Source of the DNA: Pseudomonas sp. FP2196
Lineage (GTDB): Bacteria; Pseudomonadota; Gammaproteobacteria; Pseudomonadales; Pseudomonadaceae
Direction: 5' to 3'
Assembly: GCF_030687715.1 (NCBI RefSeq)
Contig: NZ_CP117445.1
Location: 2,648,501-2,712,500 of the forward strand
Length of the DNA stretch: 64,000 bases
The notes beneath the pieces are model-generated. The model worked only from the letters and a program-made list of their open reading frames with translations, did not search any database and had not been told where the DNA came from. The position numbers and the translations under genes were made by a program. Numbering within the stretch: the first letter of the stretch is position 1; the number at the start of each line of letters is the position of its first letter. Shown here in pieces: positions 34,945 through 43,893 of the stretch.

Positions 34945-35835
34945 TTAAACCGGCTGCAGGCCGGCGAACTGACTGTTCAACCAGGTGTAGAGCTGCGATA
35001 TCGCAGGGGAGATCTGCTTGCGATGCGGGCACACCAGACTCAATGGCGAGGCTTCGCCGGGATGGTCCGGCAGCAGTACGATCAGCCGTCCTGCCGCCAC
35101 ATCCGCGCTGACATCCAGCCACGATTTGTAGGCGATACCTTCACCGTCCAGCGCCCAACGCCGCACCACGTCGGCGTCATCGCTGAACAGAGGGCCTGAG
35201 ACTTGAATCGTCTGCGCACCCAGGCACCATTTGTCGTAGACCCGGCCATTCTGCAGATAGAGCAGGCAAGAGTGATCCTGAAGTTCGCCCGGTGTTTTCG
35301 GCTGTCCGTGACGCTGCACATAGTCCGGCGAAGCAACCAGCACTCTGTGATTCCAGGGCGCGAGAGGCAGTGCCACGTAGTTGGCGTCTTCGTTCGAGCC
35401 ATACCGAATGGCGACATCCACCGGATCGCGGAACAGATCGGCCATTTGGTCCGACAGGACAAAGCGCAGGGTAAGTTTCGGATGCTGACGACGGAACGCG
35501 GTCAACCACGGCAGCAAAATATTGCGCCCCAAGTCAGAAGGCGCGGTGACTTGCAGCACGCCGCGTAGCGTGGCGTTTTCACCCCGCAGGTTTTCCTTGC
35601 CTTGCTTCAACGCCTCCAGCACGGCGTGCGCAGTGGGCAGGTATTGCTCGCCCTCAGCGGTCAACCTCAGGCTGCGCGTAGTGCGCGCGAACAGACGAAC
35701 GTCCAGTTCGCGCTCCAGCCGTTTGATGGCAGCAGCGACCTGACCGGGCAACAGATCAGCCTCCAGCGCCGCAGCGGTAAAGCTGCCCAGCGCTGCGCTG
35801 CGGATGAACAAACCGAGATCATCGATGCGGATCAT
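34945..35835 (-). CDS. LysR family transcriptional regulator
   Basis: 296-residue LysR protein: HTH residues 3-60 (FTAAALEADLLPGQVAAAIKRLE, FARTTRSLRLTAEG), effector domain with DVAIRYG and DDADVVRRWALDGEG. The ATG at 35835 was chosen by family start. A perfect 7-base inverted repeat (35836-35854) touches its start codon, suggesting autorepression. Divergent from the MDR gene at 35946 and probably its regulator. Confidence 0.9.
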   Translation of the reverse strand: MIRIDDLGLFIRSAALGSFTAAALEADLLPGQVAAAIKRLERELDVRLFARTTRSLRLTAEGEQYLPTAHAVLEALKQGKENLRGENATLRGVLQVTAPSDLGRNILLPWLTAFRRQHPKLTLRFVLSDQMADLFRDPVDVAIRYGSNEDANYVALPLAPWNHRVLVASPDYVQRHGQPKTPGELQDHSCLLYLQNGRVYDKWCLGAQTIQVSGPLFSDDADVVRRWALDGEGIAYKSWLDVSADVAAGRLIVLLPDHPGEASPLSLVCPHRKQISPAISQLYTWLNSQFAGLQPV

Positions 35836-35854
35836 TTTCACTCCTGTAGTGAAA
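35836..35854. promoter_or_regulatory. Inverted repeat between LysR and MDR genes
   Basis: TTTCACT CCTGT AGTGAAA, perfect arms of seven, adjacent to the LysR ATG. Fits the T-N11-A type of LysR sites (TTCACTCCTGTAGTGAA). Confidence 0.6.
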
Positions 35855-35945
35855 GTGTTGGCGCATTCTGCAGGTTTTTCTTTGTCCGTGGGAAGCCGAA
35901 GATGGCGGCATATCAACGTATCAGCCCTTCAGACAGCGAGTTTTC

Positions 35946-36953
35946 ATGAAAGCCATCACCTTCACCCAGCACGCCCTGCCCATCGAAGATCCACAGTCAT
36001 TGCAGGACATCGAGATGCCTGCGCCAGTGCCCGGCCCACGGGATCTGCTGGTCGAAGTGCGGGCGGTTTCAGTCAATCCGGTCGATACCAAGGTACGTGC
36101 CGGTACTTTCACCAAGGAACCGAAAATCCTCGGCTGGGATGCGGCAGGTATCGTCCGTGAGGTCGGGTCTGAAGTGACACTGTTTCAACCCGGTGATGAC
36201 GTGTTCTACGCAGGCTCGATTGCGCGCACCGGCAGTTACAGCGAATTGCATGTGGTGGATGAGCGGATTGTCGGGCACAAACCACAATCCTTGAGCGCAG
36301 GCGCTGCTGCCGCGTTGCCACTGACCTCGATCACTGCCTGGGAGTTGCTGTTTAACCGGCTCGGCGTCGTAGAGGGTTCAGGGGAGGGCGAGTGCCTGTT
36401 GATCACGGGAGCGGCTGGCGGCGTGGGTTCGATGCTGGTGCAACTGGCCCGGCAGTTGACCCGCCTTACGGTAATTGGCACGGCGTCACGTCCGGAAACG
36501 GCGGATTGGGTGAAGCAATTGGGGGCGCACCACGTCATCGATCATGGCCAGCCGATGTTCAGTCAGTTGCAGGCGCTGGGCATTCGCGAAGTCGACTATG
36601 TCGCCAGTCTGACCCACACCGAGCAACACTTTTTACAGCTGATTGAAGTGCTCAAGCCGCAGGGGCGTCTGGGCGTGATCGACGATCCCGAGCGTCTTGA
36701 TGTGATGCCGCTCAAGCGCAAGTCGTTGTCGCTGCATTGGGAATTGATGTTCACCCGCTCGCTTTACGAAACCGCGGACATGATCGAGCAGCATCACTTG
36801 CTTGACCGGATCTCGGACCTGATTGATCGGGGCGTTCTGCAGACCACCGTGGGCGAGCATTTCGGCGCTATCAACGCAGCAAACATGCGGCGCGCCCATG
36901 CGTTGGTCGAGAGCGGCAAAGCCCGGGGAAAAATCGTCCTTGAAGGGTTCTGA
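35946..36953 (+). CDS. Zinc-binding alcohol dehydrogenase-family quinone reductase
   Basis: 335-residue MDR protein: VNPVDTKVRAG, ILGWDAAGIVREVG, GDDVFYAGS, and the NADP motif LLITGAAGGVGSMLVQLARQ near residue 153. Belongs to the ZADH1/YogA-like group acting as NADPH quinone or enone reductase; no catalytic zinc cysteine set seen. Divergent from the LysR gene. First of a plus-strand run with the royal-jelly-like protein and a monooxygenase. Confidence 0.88.
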   Translation: MKAITFTQHALPIEDPQSLQDIEMPAPVPGPRDLLVEVRAVSVNPVDTKVRAGTFTKEPKILGWDAAGIVREVGSEVTLFQPGDDVFYAGSIARTGSYSELHVVDERIVGHKPQSLSAGAAAALPLTSITAWELLFNRLGVVEGSGEGECLLITGAAGGVGSMLVQLARQLTRLTVIGTASRPETADWVKQLGAHHVIDHGQPMFSQLQALGIREVDYVASLTHTEQHFLQLIEVLKPQGRLGVIDDPERLDVMPLKRKSLSLHWELMFTRSLYETADMIEQHHLLDRISDLIDRGVLQTTVGEHFGAINAANMRRAHALVESGKARGKIVLEGF

Positions 36954-37008
36954 TCAGCGCCGTCCAGACATTCAGAGGGGGCCTTCGAAGCGGCCGCCAG
37001 GAGCACGT

Positions 37009-38193
37009 ATGCGTATGAAAAAACTTCCCGTCCTGTTGGCCATGGTCTCGGCCGCTGTGTTGGCGACGCCGTTCGCTCATGCGATCAGCGTCATTCCTTT
37101 AGCGGCGGATGCACCCGCTGATCGATCCTTCGGCAAACTGGAACAGGTCCATGGGTTTTACGACGCGATGCCAACCGGCGTAACGGTCAGCGAGACCGGG
37201 CGGATCTTCGTCAACTTTCCGCGTTGGGGTGACAACGTACCGTTCACCGTGGGCGAGATCCGCAACGGCCAGGTCGTGGCTTATCCGAATGCCGCGATCA
37301 ACCGGGAAAACCCCAACGATCCGAGCGATGGTCTGATCAGCGTACAGAGTGTGGTTGCTGACGGGCAGGGCCGCGTCTGGCTTCTCGACACGGCCGCGCC
37401 GGGCTTCGCTGAGCCGAAGCCGCTTGGCGCGAAGCTGGTGGCGGTAGACCTTGCCAGCAACAAAGTCGTCAAGCGCCTGGTATTTCCAGAGAACGTCATG
37501 TTGCCCAGTACCTACGTCAACGACATGCGTTTCGACTTTCGCACCGGCGCCGAAGGCACGGTCTATCTCACTGACTCATCCTTGCGCGGCCCCGGGGCGA
37601 TCATCGTCATGGACATTGCCACTGGCCGTGCCATGCGCCGCTTGAGCGGCGTCCCGGCAACCTCGGTTGATCCGGCTTTTGTACCGGTGGTTGAAGGCTT
37701 GGCAGTGACGGTCGAAGGTCCTGACGGCAAACGCAAACCGCTAGGCGTGGCATCCGATGGGATTGCGCTGTCGGCGGATGGCAAGACGCTGTATTTCACG
37801 CCGCTATCGAGCCGGCATTTGTATGCCGTATCCACAGCGCTGCTGCGCGATACCGGCGTAAGTGAACAGCAACTGGCCGCCGCTGTGCAGGATCTGGGCG
37901 AGAAAGGCGCATCCGATGGCATGGCAGCGGATGCCGAAGGCGCTGTCTATGCCGGGGACTACGAGCACAACGCGATCCGCAAGCGCCTGCCGGATGGCCA
38001 ATGGCAGACGTTGGTGCACGACCCGCGTCTGCTCTGGCCCGACACCTTATCGATCGGCCCCGACGGTTACCTGTATTTCATCGCGAACCAGTTACACCGC
38101 CAAGCGGCGTTTCGCGATGGTCAGGATCAGCGGCAAAAACCCTACAGCCTGCTACGCCTGAAAATCGATGCGGCGCCCGCACCTACCCGTTGA
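37009..38193 (+). CDS. Major royal jelly protein-family secreted protein
   Basis: 394-residue exported beta-propeller of the royal-jelly/yellow family. Signal peptide MRMKKLPVLLAMVSAAVLA, cleaved near AHA. Propeller repeats carry VWLLDTA, VYLTDSSLRGPGAIIVMDI, DGIALSADGKTLYFTPL and DTLSIGPDGYLYFIAN. AGGAG lies before the ATG at 37009. Ligand or enzyme activity unknown. It follows the MDR gene by 55 bases and precedes a monooxygenase by 27, so it is likely in one operon. Confidence 0.88.
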   Translation: MRMKKLPVLLAMVSAAVLATPFAHAISVIPLAADAPADRSFGKLEQVHGFYDAMPTGVTVSETGRIFVNFPRWGDNVPFTVGEIRNGQVVAYPNAAINRENPNDPSDGLISVQSVVADGQGRVWLLDTAAPGFAEPKPLGAKLVAVDLASNKVVKRLVFPENVMLPSTYVNDMRFDFRTGAEGTVYLTDSSLRGPGAIIVMDIATGRAMRRLSGVPATSVDPAFVPVVEGLAVTVEGPDGKRKPLGVASDGIALSADGKTLYFTPLSSRHLYAVSTALLRDTGVSEQQLAAAVQDLGEKGASDGMAADAEGAVYAGDYEHNAIRKRLPDGQWQTLVHDPRLLWPDTLSIGPDGYLYFIANQLHRQAAFRDGQDQRQKPYSLLRLKIDAAPAPTR

Positions 38194-38219
38194 TACCTGT
38201 TTCGGATCTTGGAGAATTG

Positions 38220-38531
38220 ATGATGACTGCATCCGCTGAAGTGTTGGTTTCGATTGCCGTGCTCAAGGCCAAAACGGGTCAGGAGCAAGCATTGAAAGAC
38301 GGGTTGTTGGCACTGGTTGACCCCACCCGGGCAGAGCCAGGCAATCTCGACTATGTGTTGTTTGAACTGCGTGACGAGCGCGGCACGTTCTACATGCGTG
38401 AGGCGTTCAAGGACCAAGCGGCGCTGGACGCGCATTTCGCCACGCCGTACTTCCAGCGCTTTGCAGCAGCGGCGAATGATCTGCTCGCTGAGCCGTTGCA
38501 GCTGATCTTTCTTGAGCAAGTCTCGATCTGA
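38220..38531 (+). CDS. Antibiotic biosynthesis monooxygenase-like protein
   Basis: 103-residue ABM-fold protein (VLVSIAVLKAKTGQEQALKDGL, ending LQLIFLEQVSI), similar to YgiN quinol monooxygenases. It has YVLFEL, YMREAFKDQAALDAHFATPYF typical of the fold. Starts ATGATG; the first ATG is used. Last gene of the LysR-controlled run. Confidence 0.83.
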   Translation: MMTASAEVLVSIAVLKAKTGQEQALKDGLLALVDPTRAEPGNLDYVLFELRDERGTFYMREAFKDQAALDAHFATPYFQRFAAAANDLLAEPLQLIFLEQVSI

Positions 38532-38654
38532 CGTGACCGCACAGGCGCCTTGGATTTGTTGAGTGGCTTGCTGGCGCTCGGCTCTATATTCTTAACGCCG
38601 GTAGGTCCGTGTCGGAATTGGCTGAGAACAGCCTGTCATTTAGGGAAGCGTTAA

Positions 38655-39782
38655 ATGCCGTTCAGGGTGATGGTGGTCGGTGGCTACGGCAATTTCGGTA
38701 GCATCGTTTGCAGGCATTTGGCGGTCATGCCGGGTGTGGAACTTTTGCTCTCGGGGCGTGATGCGCAAAAGTTGCAGCGCAAGCTCGATGAGTTGAACCG
38801 CCAGCCCGGCACGGTCGCCCAAGGCTGGTGCGGTGATGCCATGGGAGCGGAGTTCAGCTCGGTTTTGCGTTCATTGAACATCCAGTTGGTGGTTCATACC
38901 GGCGGGCCGTTTCAGGGCCAATCCTATGCAGTCGCCGAAAGCTGCATCGCTGCCGGGGTGAATTATTGCGATCTGGCGGACTGCCGAACCTTCGTCAATG
39001 CCGTGGGCGTTCTCGATGCCCGGGCGAAAGCGGCGGGCGTGGCGATCCTCAGTGGTTGCAGTTCGGTGCCGACACTTTCATCGGCGATCATCGATCAGCA
39101 GCGTCATCGCTTCGCACGGATCGACTCGATCGAACACGGCATTTCTTCTTCGGCGAAGATGCCGGGGCTGTCGACGATTGAAGGTGTTCTGGCCTACGCA
39201 GGCAAACCGATCAAACAACTGAAGGACGGTAAGGTGCATGAGGTATCGGGTTGGCAGGATCTGACCCTGCGCAAGATGCCGCAACTGGGCACCCGTTTGT
39301 TGGCCAACGTCGATGTGCCAGACATGGATATTTTTGCCGGCCGCTATGGCGCGCAAACCCTGAGGTTCAAGGCTGGCGCCGGGTTGAAGCTGGGCGGTAT
39401 CGCCAACGCTCTGTTGGCGCAGGCGCTGAAGACCGGACGGGTTCGCGACCATACCGTTTGGGCCGCAAGACTGCATCGGCTGGGCACCCGCTTCGAACGT
39501 TTCGGCGATGGCAAAAGTGCGATGTACATCGACGTTCAGGGGCTTGGCGTTGAAGGGCAACCGCTATCCATGACTGCGCAACTGACCGCACTCAATGACA
39601 AAGGCCCGGAAATCCCAAGCTGCGCGGCTGTGGCGCTGGTGGCAAAAATGGCCCAAGGCTACGTGCCGCAACCCGGTGCCCGGCCTTGCGTGGGTGAAGT
39701 CAGCGTCGACGAATACCTGGCCGCAATCAATGATCCGGACAATCTGAGTTTGTCCGTGCATTTCTCTGACGGGCAGCACTGA
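38655..39782 (+). CDS. Saccharopine dehydrogenase-like NAD(P)-binding protein
   Basis: 375-residue oxidoreductase with the Rossmann start VMVVGGYGNFGSIVCRHLA and the saccharopine dehydrogenase NADP-domain pattern (SGRDAQKLQRKLDEL, VVHTGGPFQGQ, GVNYCDLADCRTFV). Substrate unknown; it resembles trans-acting enoyl reductases. It is followed after 2 bases by the DUF2269 gene, so the pair is an operon. Confidence 0.87.
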   Translation: MPFRVMVVGGYGNFGSIVCRHLAVMPGVELLLSGRDAQKLQRKLDELNRQPGTVAQGWCGDAMGAEFSSVLRSLNIQLVVHTGGPFQGQSYAVAESCIAAGVNYCDLADCRTFVNAVGVLDARAKAAGVAILSGCSSVPTLSSAIIDQQRHRFARIDSIEHGISSSAKMPGLSTIEGVLAYAGKPIKQLKDGKVHEVSGWQDLTLRKMPQLGTRLLANVDVPDMDIFAGRYGAQTLRFKAGAGLKLGGIANALLAQALKTGRVRDHTVWAARLHRLGTRFERFGDGKSAMYIDVQGLGVEGQPLSMTAQLTALNDKGPEIPSCAAVALVAKMAQGYVPQPGARPCVGEVSVDEYLAAINDPDNLSLSVHFSDGQH

Positions 39783-39784
39783 GC

Positions 39785-40276
39785 ATGCTCTATCTGGGCC
39801 TCAAGTACCTGCACATCATCGCGGCGATTTTCCTGTTCGGTTTCGGCATGGGGTCCTACCTCTATCTGGTCGCCGCGAGCCGCACGGCCAACCCGCAGGT
39901 GATCGCCCATGTCGCGCGTATGGTCGTGCGTTTCGATGCGTGGATCACCACACCGGCAGGCTTTGTACAGATCATCACGGGCTATCTGTTGATGAAGCTC
40001 TCGGGTCTGCCCATGACCACTGAGTGGGTGCTGACCTCGCTGGTCATTTTCCTTTGTGTCGGGTCGCTGTGGCTGCCGGTGTTGCTCTTGCAGAAACGCT
40101 TGTGGGTGATGGCAACGAGTGCGGGGGAGGCCGGGACGGGGCTCAATGAAGATTATCGAGCCGTGTACAGAAAGTGGTTCTGGATGGGTGTCGCCGGCTT
40201 TGCCGGGATGTTTGTGATTGTGTTGATGATGGTGACGAAGATGACGCCGGTTCAACTGGTCAGTTTTCTGCTTTAG
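39785..40276 (+). CDS. DUF2269 integral membrane protein
   Basis: 163-residue protein with four membrane segments (LKYLHIIAAIFLFGFGMGSYL, FVQIITGYLLM, VLTSLVIFLCVGSLWLPVLLL, FWMGVAGFAGMFVIVLMMV). Histidine and arginine residues in the first helices fit the DUF2269/urate-oxidase-like membrane family, which may bind haem. Coupled to the upstream gene. Overlaps tail-to-tail by 17 bases with the DCC gene. Confidence 0.85.
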   Translation: MLYLGLKYLHIIAAIFLFGFGMGSYLYLVAASRTANPQVIAHVARMVVRFDAWITTPAGFVQIITGYLLMKLSGLPMTTEWVLTSLVIFLCVGSLWLPVLLLQKRLWVMATSAGEAGTGLNEDYRAVYRKWFWMGVAGFAGMFVIVLMMVTKMTPVQLVSFLL

Positions 40277-40736
40277 CAGCAGTCGGCACAGTCATTTTCA
40301 AGAAGCGCTGGTGATGATCGGGATTCGGCAGCAGGCACGTATCGTACTTGCCGAACAGCCGATAACGGTTCAGCGCGATGCGGTCATAAGCCCAATCGCG
40401 CAACCTGCGCGGGACGACACGCAGCAATCGCAAGGGCTGCCAACGGGCGGATAACTGGCCGATGACTTTGAAAAAGGCATCGGAACGTTCCCAATAATGC
40501 CGGTCGCGAATCACCGCCATGGTGTCGAACTGATCCACCGGCAACCCCGCCCAGGCCAGCAGCGCCTGGCCTTCGGGTGACTGAACTGCCGCCAAGCGCA
40601 CACGCCGCTGATGATCATGCCGAATCAGAAACCGCGCCCAGCCATTGCACAGCTTGCAAAAGCCGTCGAACAGCACCACGGTCTCGCCTGGCTTGAGCAG
40701 TGGCGCGGGGGTAGGGCGGGTTTTTGAACTGGGCAT
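40260..40736 (-). CDS. DCC family (DUF393) protein
   Basis: 158-residue second DCC protein: VVLFDGFCKLCNGWARFLI with the CxxC pair, then DTMAVI, RYWERS-like motif (HYWERSDAFFKVI) and RLFGKYDTCLLPNPDHHQRF. Thiol-redox role predicted for the family. Convergent with the DUF2269 gene. Confidence 0.85.
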   Translation of the reverse strand: MPSSKTRPTPAPLLKPGETVVLFDGFCKLCNGWARFLIRHDHQRRVRLAAVQSPEGQALLAWAGLPVDQFDTMAVIRDRHYWERSDAFFKVIGQLSARWQPLRLLRVVPRRLRDWAYDRIALNRYRLFGKYDTCLLPNPDHHQRFLKMTVPTAAKAEN

Positions 40737-40830
40737 CAGCGTGAGTCCATGGAGGCCGGATGTTGGAGATCATAACCGCGTGGCAGGTTTGGCGTCCGCT
40801 TTTGGCCGATTGTTGATCGATGGAAGAAGC

Positions 40831-40953
40831 GACATCGTTAAGCCTGGCATTGCGCTTGGCCGTTATGGTCAGTCCACGGAAATTGCCAGTGTGGTGGCGT
40901 TCCTTGCCAACCCAGAAGTGTCTTTTGTCACGGGCGCCGACATCGTTGCCGAC
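40831..40953 (+). pseudogene. C-terminal remnant of a short-chain dehydrogenase
   Basis: Frame reads LGRYGQSTEIASVVAFLANP and FVTGADIVAD, the closing part of SDRs; the following GGF is replaced by VVS. No N-terminal part is present. A GGCCGATT repeat (40792-40815) lies just upstream, perhaps at the break. Confidence 0.65.
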
Positions 40954-41028
40954 GTGGTTTCACTGCCTCATCCGGTTTGCGCCCCCGCAAAAAAACTGAT
41001 GAAGAGTGAGTGCTTTTTTAAAGAGGCG

Positions 41029-41334
41029 CTAGAACTTTGAGCGCAAGCGCTTGAACGACCGCCGTCCCCGCAGAGCACCCCACGAGAAGGCCAGTCCAGC
41101 GCCGCCGGATGCAATGAATAACGCGATGTCGCGCAGCAGATACAAGCTGAAGCGCCATGGCTGCTCGTCGAAAACAAGGTGTTCTTTGATTTTGTGCGGC
41201 CTACGCCCCGTCATTGAATCGAACTGTCCAATATTCAGTGCGTCGTTCAACTGCTCGGCTACCGCCCATGCGCAAAGCAGGCACAACAGGGCGCAGATGA
41301 CACAGTAGATGCGGAGTCGATATTCCGGGATCAC
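41029..41334 (-). CDS. Small membrane protein, unknown
   Basis: 101-residue protein from a GTG at 41334 with AAGGAG upstream. Two membrane segments: YCVICALLCLLCAWAVAEQL and LYLLRDIALFIASGGAGLAF. C-terminus is arginine-rich. No family recognised. Confidence 0.6.
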   Translation of the reverse strand: MIPEYRLRIYCVICALLCLLCAWAVAEQLNDALNIGQFDSMTGRRPHKIKEHLVFDEQPWRFSLYLLRDIALFIASGGAGLAFSWGALRGRRSFKRLRSKF

Positions 41335-41508
41335 ACAAGCTCCTTCTTCTTGATCTGATGATGACGGTATCAGCTGCTCGGCCTGGCATTTCTGAAGTGA
41401 AGGATAGCTGAGCCACATTCGCGCCTTGGCATCGCTCTAGGCAGCGAGGGGCAACAGCAACCATTGGTTTGAACTAGGCTTGAATGAAATAACGCGGGAG
41501 AAAAACCC

Positions 41509-41994
41509 ATGCCCCTCGCTTCCGGAAATCTATTGGCCTTGGCATTGAGCGCCTTCTTTTGCACCGCTGTATGCGCAGAAGGGATAGCAGATGCCGTTTC
41601 CCCACCGGCAATACTGCCATTGGACTCTGAGACTGCGCCCAAACTCATTGCCTACCCGCCGCTTGTCGAGCCACTCGCCCGTGGTGTTGTCATTATTCAA
41701 TATCAAGCGGATCACGCCAGGATCATGCCGGTATTTGGCAAAGCGGCTGCCGATGTTTCACCGCGTCTCGGGCACCTCCATGTGACCGTCGACGACTGGA
41801 AGGGCACATGGGCACATACCAGCGACGGCCCGATTATTCTGGTGGGACTGACGCCCGGCGCTCACAGGGTTCTTCTTGAAGTAGCTGATCCGACTCACAA
41901 AATACTCACCAGCACGACAGTGAGTTTTGTGGTCCCGGAGAAGAAATCAATGGACGTCTCCCACACTGCAGACGCTCACGCCTTAACACCATAA
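41509..41994 (+). CDS. DUF6130 exported protein
   Basis: 161-residue protein with signal peptide (MPLASGNLLALALSAFFCTAVCA). The mature part has RLGHLHVTVDDWKGTWAHTS and GAHRVLLEVADPTHKIL, the DUF6130 pattern, a small periplasmic beta-sandwich of unknown function with possibly metal-binding histidines. Confidence 0.82.
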   Translation: MPLASGNLLALALSAFFCTAVCAEGIADAVSPPAILPLDSETAPKLIAYPPLVEPLARGVVIIQYQADHARIMPVFGKAAADVSPRLGHLHVTVDDWKGTWAHTSDGPIILVGLTPGAHRVLLEVADPTHKILTSTTVSFVVPEKKSMDVSHTADAHALTP

Positions 41995-42015
41995 CGGGTG
42001 AGAATGTTTTTCGTA

Positions 42016-42043
42016 TTGACATATCGAAAAATATCGATATCCT
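42016..42043 (+). promoter_or_regulatory. arsR-type promoter with operator between -35 and -10
   Basis: TTGACA (42016-42021) and TATCCT (42038-42043) are spaced by 16 bases. The spacer is filled by the inverted repeat ATATCGA-6-TCGATAT (42021-42040). Expected start of transcription is about 42050, the first base of the ATG, so the mRNA may be leaderless. Confidence 0.7.
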
Positions 42044-42049
42044 CGCGCC

Positions 42050-42352
42050 ATGGACTTACTCGACATATTTAAAGCACTCTCAAACCGTACCCGTCTTGAA
42101 ATCTTGACCGGTTTGAAGGACCCCGAGAAGAACTTCCCTCCACAGGATGAAGGGGACGTTCACACGGTGGGCGTTTGCGTCAGCAGTATTCAAGAAGGCG
42201 TCGGACTTTCGCAGTCGACGGTGTCGTCTTATCTTGCAACGCTGCAACGAGTAGGACTGGTTGAAGTCACGCGCATCGGACAGTGGACTTACTACAAACG
42301 CAATGAAGCCACCCTCCGTGTGCTTGCCGAGATCATAGGGAAGGACCTGTAG
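42050..42352 (+). CDS. ArsR/SmtB family repressor
   Basis: 100-residue winged-helix repressor: FKALSNRTRLEIL, VGLSQSTVSSYLATLQRVGLVEV, and WTYYKRNEA wing. No CxC metal motif, so a redox, amine or organic ligand sensor is more likely than a metal one; a single Cys (VCVSS) might matter. No ribosome site precedes its ATG, in line with a leaderless transcript. Its 7-6-7 operator is repeated before the MDR gene at 42415. Confidence 0.88.
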   Translation: MDLLDIFKALSNRTRLEILTGLKDPEKNFPPQDEGDVHTVGVCVSSIQEGVGLSQSTVSSYLATLQRVGLVEVTRIGQWTYYKRNEATLRVLAEIIGKDL

Positions 42353-42366
42353 TTTTTTTGCCCAAT

Positions 42367-42388
42367 GATATCGATAAATCTCGATATC
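42367..42388. promoter_or_regulatory. Second ArsR-type operator before the MDR gene
   Basis: Inverted repeat GATATCGA-6-TCGATATC, with the same ATATCGA-6-TCGATAT architecture as 42021-42040, placed 27 bases before the MDR start codon. Confidence 0.72.
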
Positions 42389-42414
42389 CCTTTTTGTCGA
42401 AATGAGGATTTACA

Positions 42415-43377
42415 GTGAAAGCGCTGATACTGAAATCATTTGGCGGTCCGGAATCGTTCGAACTTTGCGATGTGCCCAAACCAGTGCCGCAGGCAGGACA
42501 GGTCTTGGTTCGGGTACATGCAACCTCCATCAATCCGTTGGATTTCCAGGTTAGACGTGGTGATTATCCCGATCTGGTGCCACTGCCGGCCATCACCGGG
42601 CACGACGTGTCCGGGGTTGTTGAAGCTGTCGGTCCGGGGGTGACGGCTTTCGTTCCGGGAGACGAAGTCTGGTACACCCCGCAAATATTTGAAGGCTCAG
42701 GCAGTTATGCCGAATACCACGTTGCGGCCGAAAGCATCATCGGCAAAAAGCCGCCTTCGCTGAGCCATCTTGAGGCTGCGAGCCTGACGCTGGTTGGCGG
42801 GACGGCGTGGGAAGCACTGATTGTGCGAGCGGCGCTCAGAGTGGGGGAAAGCATTCTGGTGCACGGCGGTGCGGGCGGCGTCGGTCATGTCGCGATACAG
42901 CTGGCAAAAGCCATGGGCGCCAAGGTGTTCACTACCGTACGCGAGGCAAACTTCGAGTTTGCACGGGGTTTGGGTGCCGACGTGATTATCGACTACGAAA
43001 AGGAAGATTACGTCGAGGTCATCCTGCGGGAAACGGCTGGCTACGGCGTCGATGTGGTGTTCGACACCATTGGTGGCAACACATTGTCGCGCAGCCCCGA
43101 TGTTCTCGCGCAACTTGGCCGGGTGGTCTCGATTGTGGACATTGCCCAGCCACAAAACCTCGTTCAGGCCTGGGGCAAGAACGCCAGTTATCACTTCGTG
43201 TTTACCCGGCAAAATCGCGGCAAGCTGGATGAGTTGAGCGCATTGGTGGAGCGCGGTCAGCTACGGCCGCATGTTGGTGCTGTGTATTCGCTTGCCGACA
43301 TTCCGCTTGCTCATGCGCGGCTGGAGAGTCGCAACAACGGTCTCCAGGGAAAAATCGCAATTGCCGTCGCGCCATAG
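42415..43377 (+). CDS. NADPH-dependent MDR quinone oxidoreductase
   Basis: 320-residue MDR protein: [40 protein letters not shown], and the NADPH motif [20 protein letters not shown] near residue 150. Zinc-free quinone oxidoreductase group. GTG start with GAGG upstream. An operator shared with the upstream arsR-type gene indicates repression by that protein; the next gene (ABM monooxygenase) may be cotranscribed. Confidence 0.89.
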   Translation: MKALILKSFGGPESFELCDVPKPVPQAGQVLVRVHATSINPLDFQVRRGDYPDLVPLPAITGHDVSGVVEAVGPGVTAFVPGDEVWYTPQIFEGSGSYAEYHVAAESIIGKKPPSLSHLEAASLTLVGGTAWEALIVRAALRVGESILVHGGAGGVGHVAIQLAKAMGAKVFTTVREANFEFARGLGADVIIDYEKEDYVEVILRETAGYGVDVVFDTIGGNTLSRSPDVLAQLGRVVSIVDIAQPQNLVQAWGKNASYHFVFTRQNRGKLDELSALVERGQLRPHVGAVYSLADIPLAHARLESRNNGLQGKIAIAVAP

Positions 43378-43432
43378 GCTCATCTGCTCAATGCGCATTC
43401 TTGACTGTTGAAGCTCAATGTGGAGAAAAACC

Positions 43433-43744
43433 ATGATTTATGAAATCGCTGTGCTCCCGGTTCACCAGGAGCACATTGAAACCTTCAAGCGTGCATTTGC
43501 CGCAGTCGCTCCTTTGCTCTGCCGCGCAAAGGGGTATATCGGTCACACGCTCGCTCAGGGGATCGAAACCCCCCATCAATTCAACCTGATCGTGCAATGG
43601 CAAACACTGGAAGATCACACCCCAGGGTTTGAAGCGAGCGAAGACCATCGGATATTCATGTTGGGCCTGGAGGAATACTTTTCGCAGGAGCCCACGGTCT
43701 ATCACATTGAGGGGCCGGCTTTTTCTACCGGCGAACAAGGATGA
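43433..43744 (+). CDS. Antibiotic biosynthesis monooxygenase-like protein
   Basis: 103-residue ABM-fold protein: MIYEIAVLPVHQEHIETFKR, AKGYIGHTLAQGIETPHQFN, IVQWQTLEDHTPGFEASEDH. GGAG before the ATG at 43433. 55 bases after the MDR gene; likely part of the same quinone-response unit. Confidence 0.83.
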   Translation: MIYEIAVLPVHQEHIETFKRAFAAVAPLLCRAKGYIGHTLAQGIETPHQFNLIVQWQTLEDHTPGFEASEDHRIFMLGLEEYFSQEPTVYHIEGPAFSTGEQG

Positions 43745-43893
43745 GTCGAACAGCGTCCTGACCTGATTTTTTTTGATTGGCGGTATCATTGACTGTGTCA
43801 ATAACAGCCATTAACTCAATCAGGTTTTCATATCAGATTTGCGGCGTAAGATCGGCTCCATACCCACTCACTGCACTTCTGGAGCACACCGCC

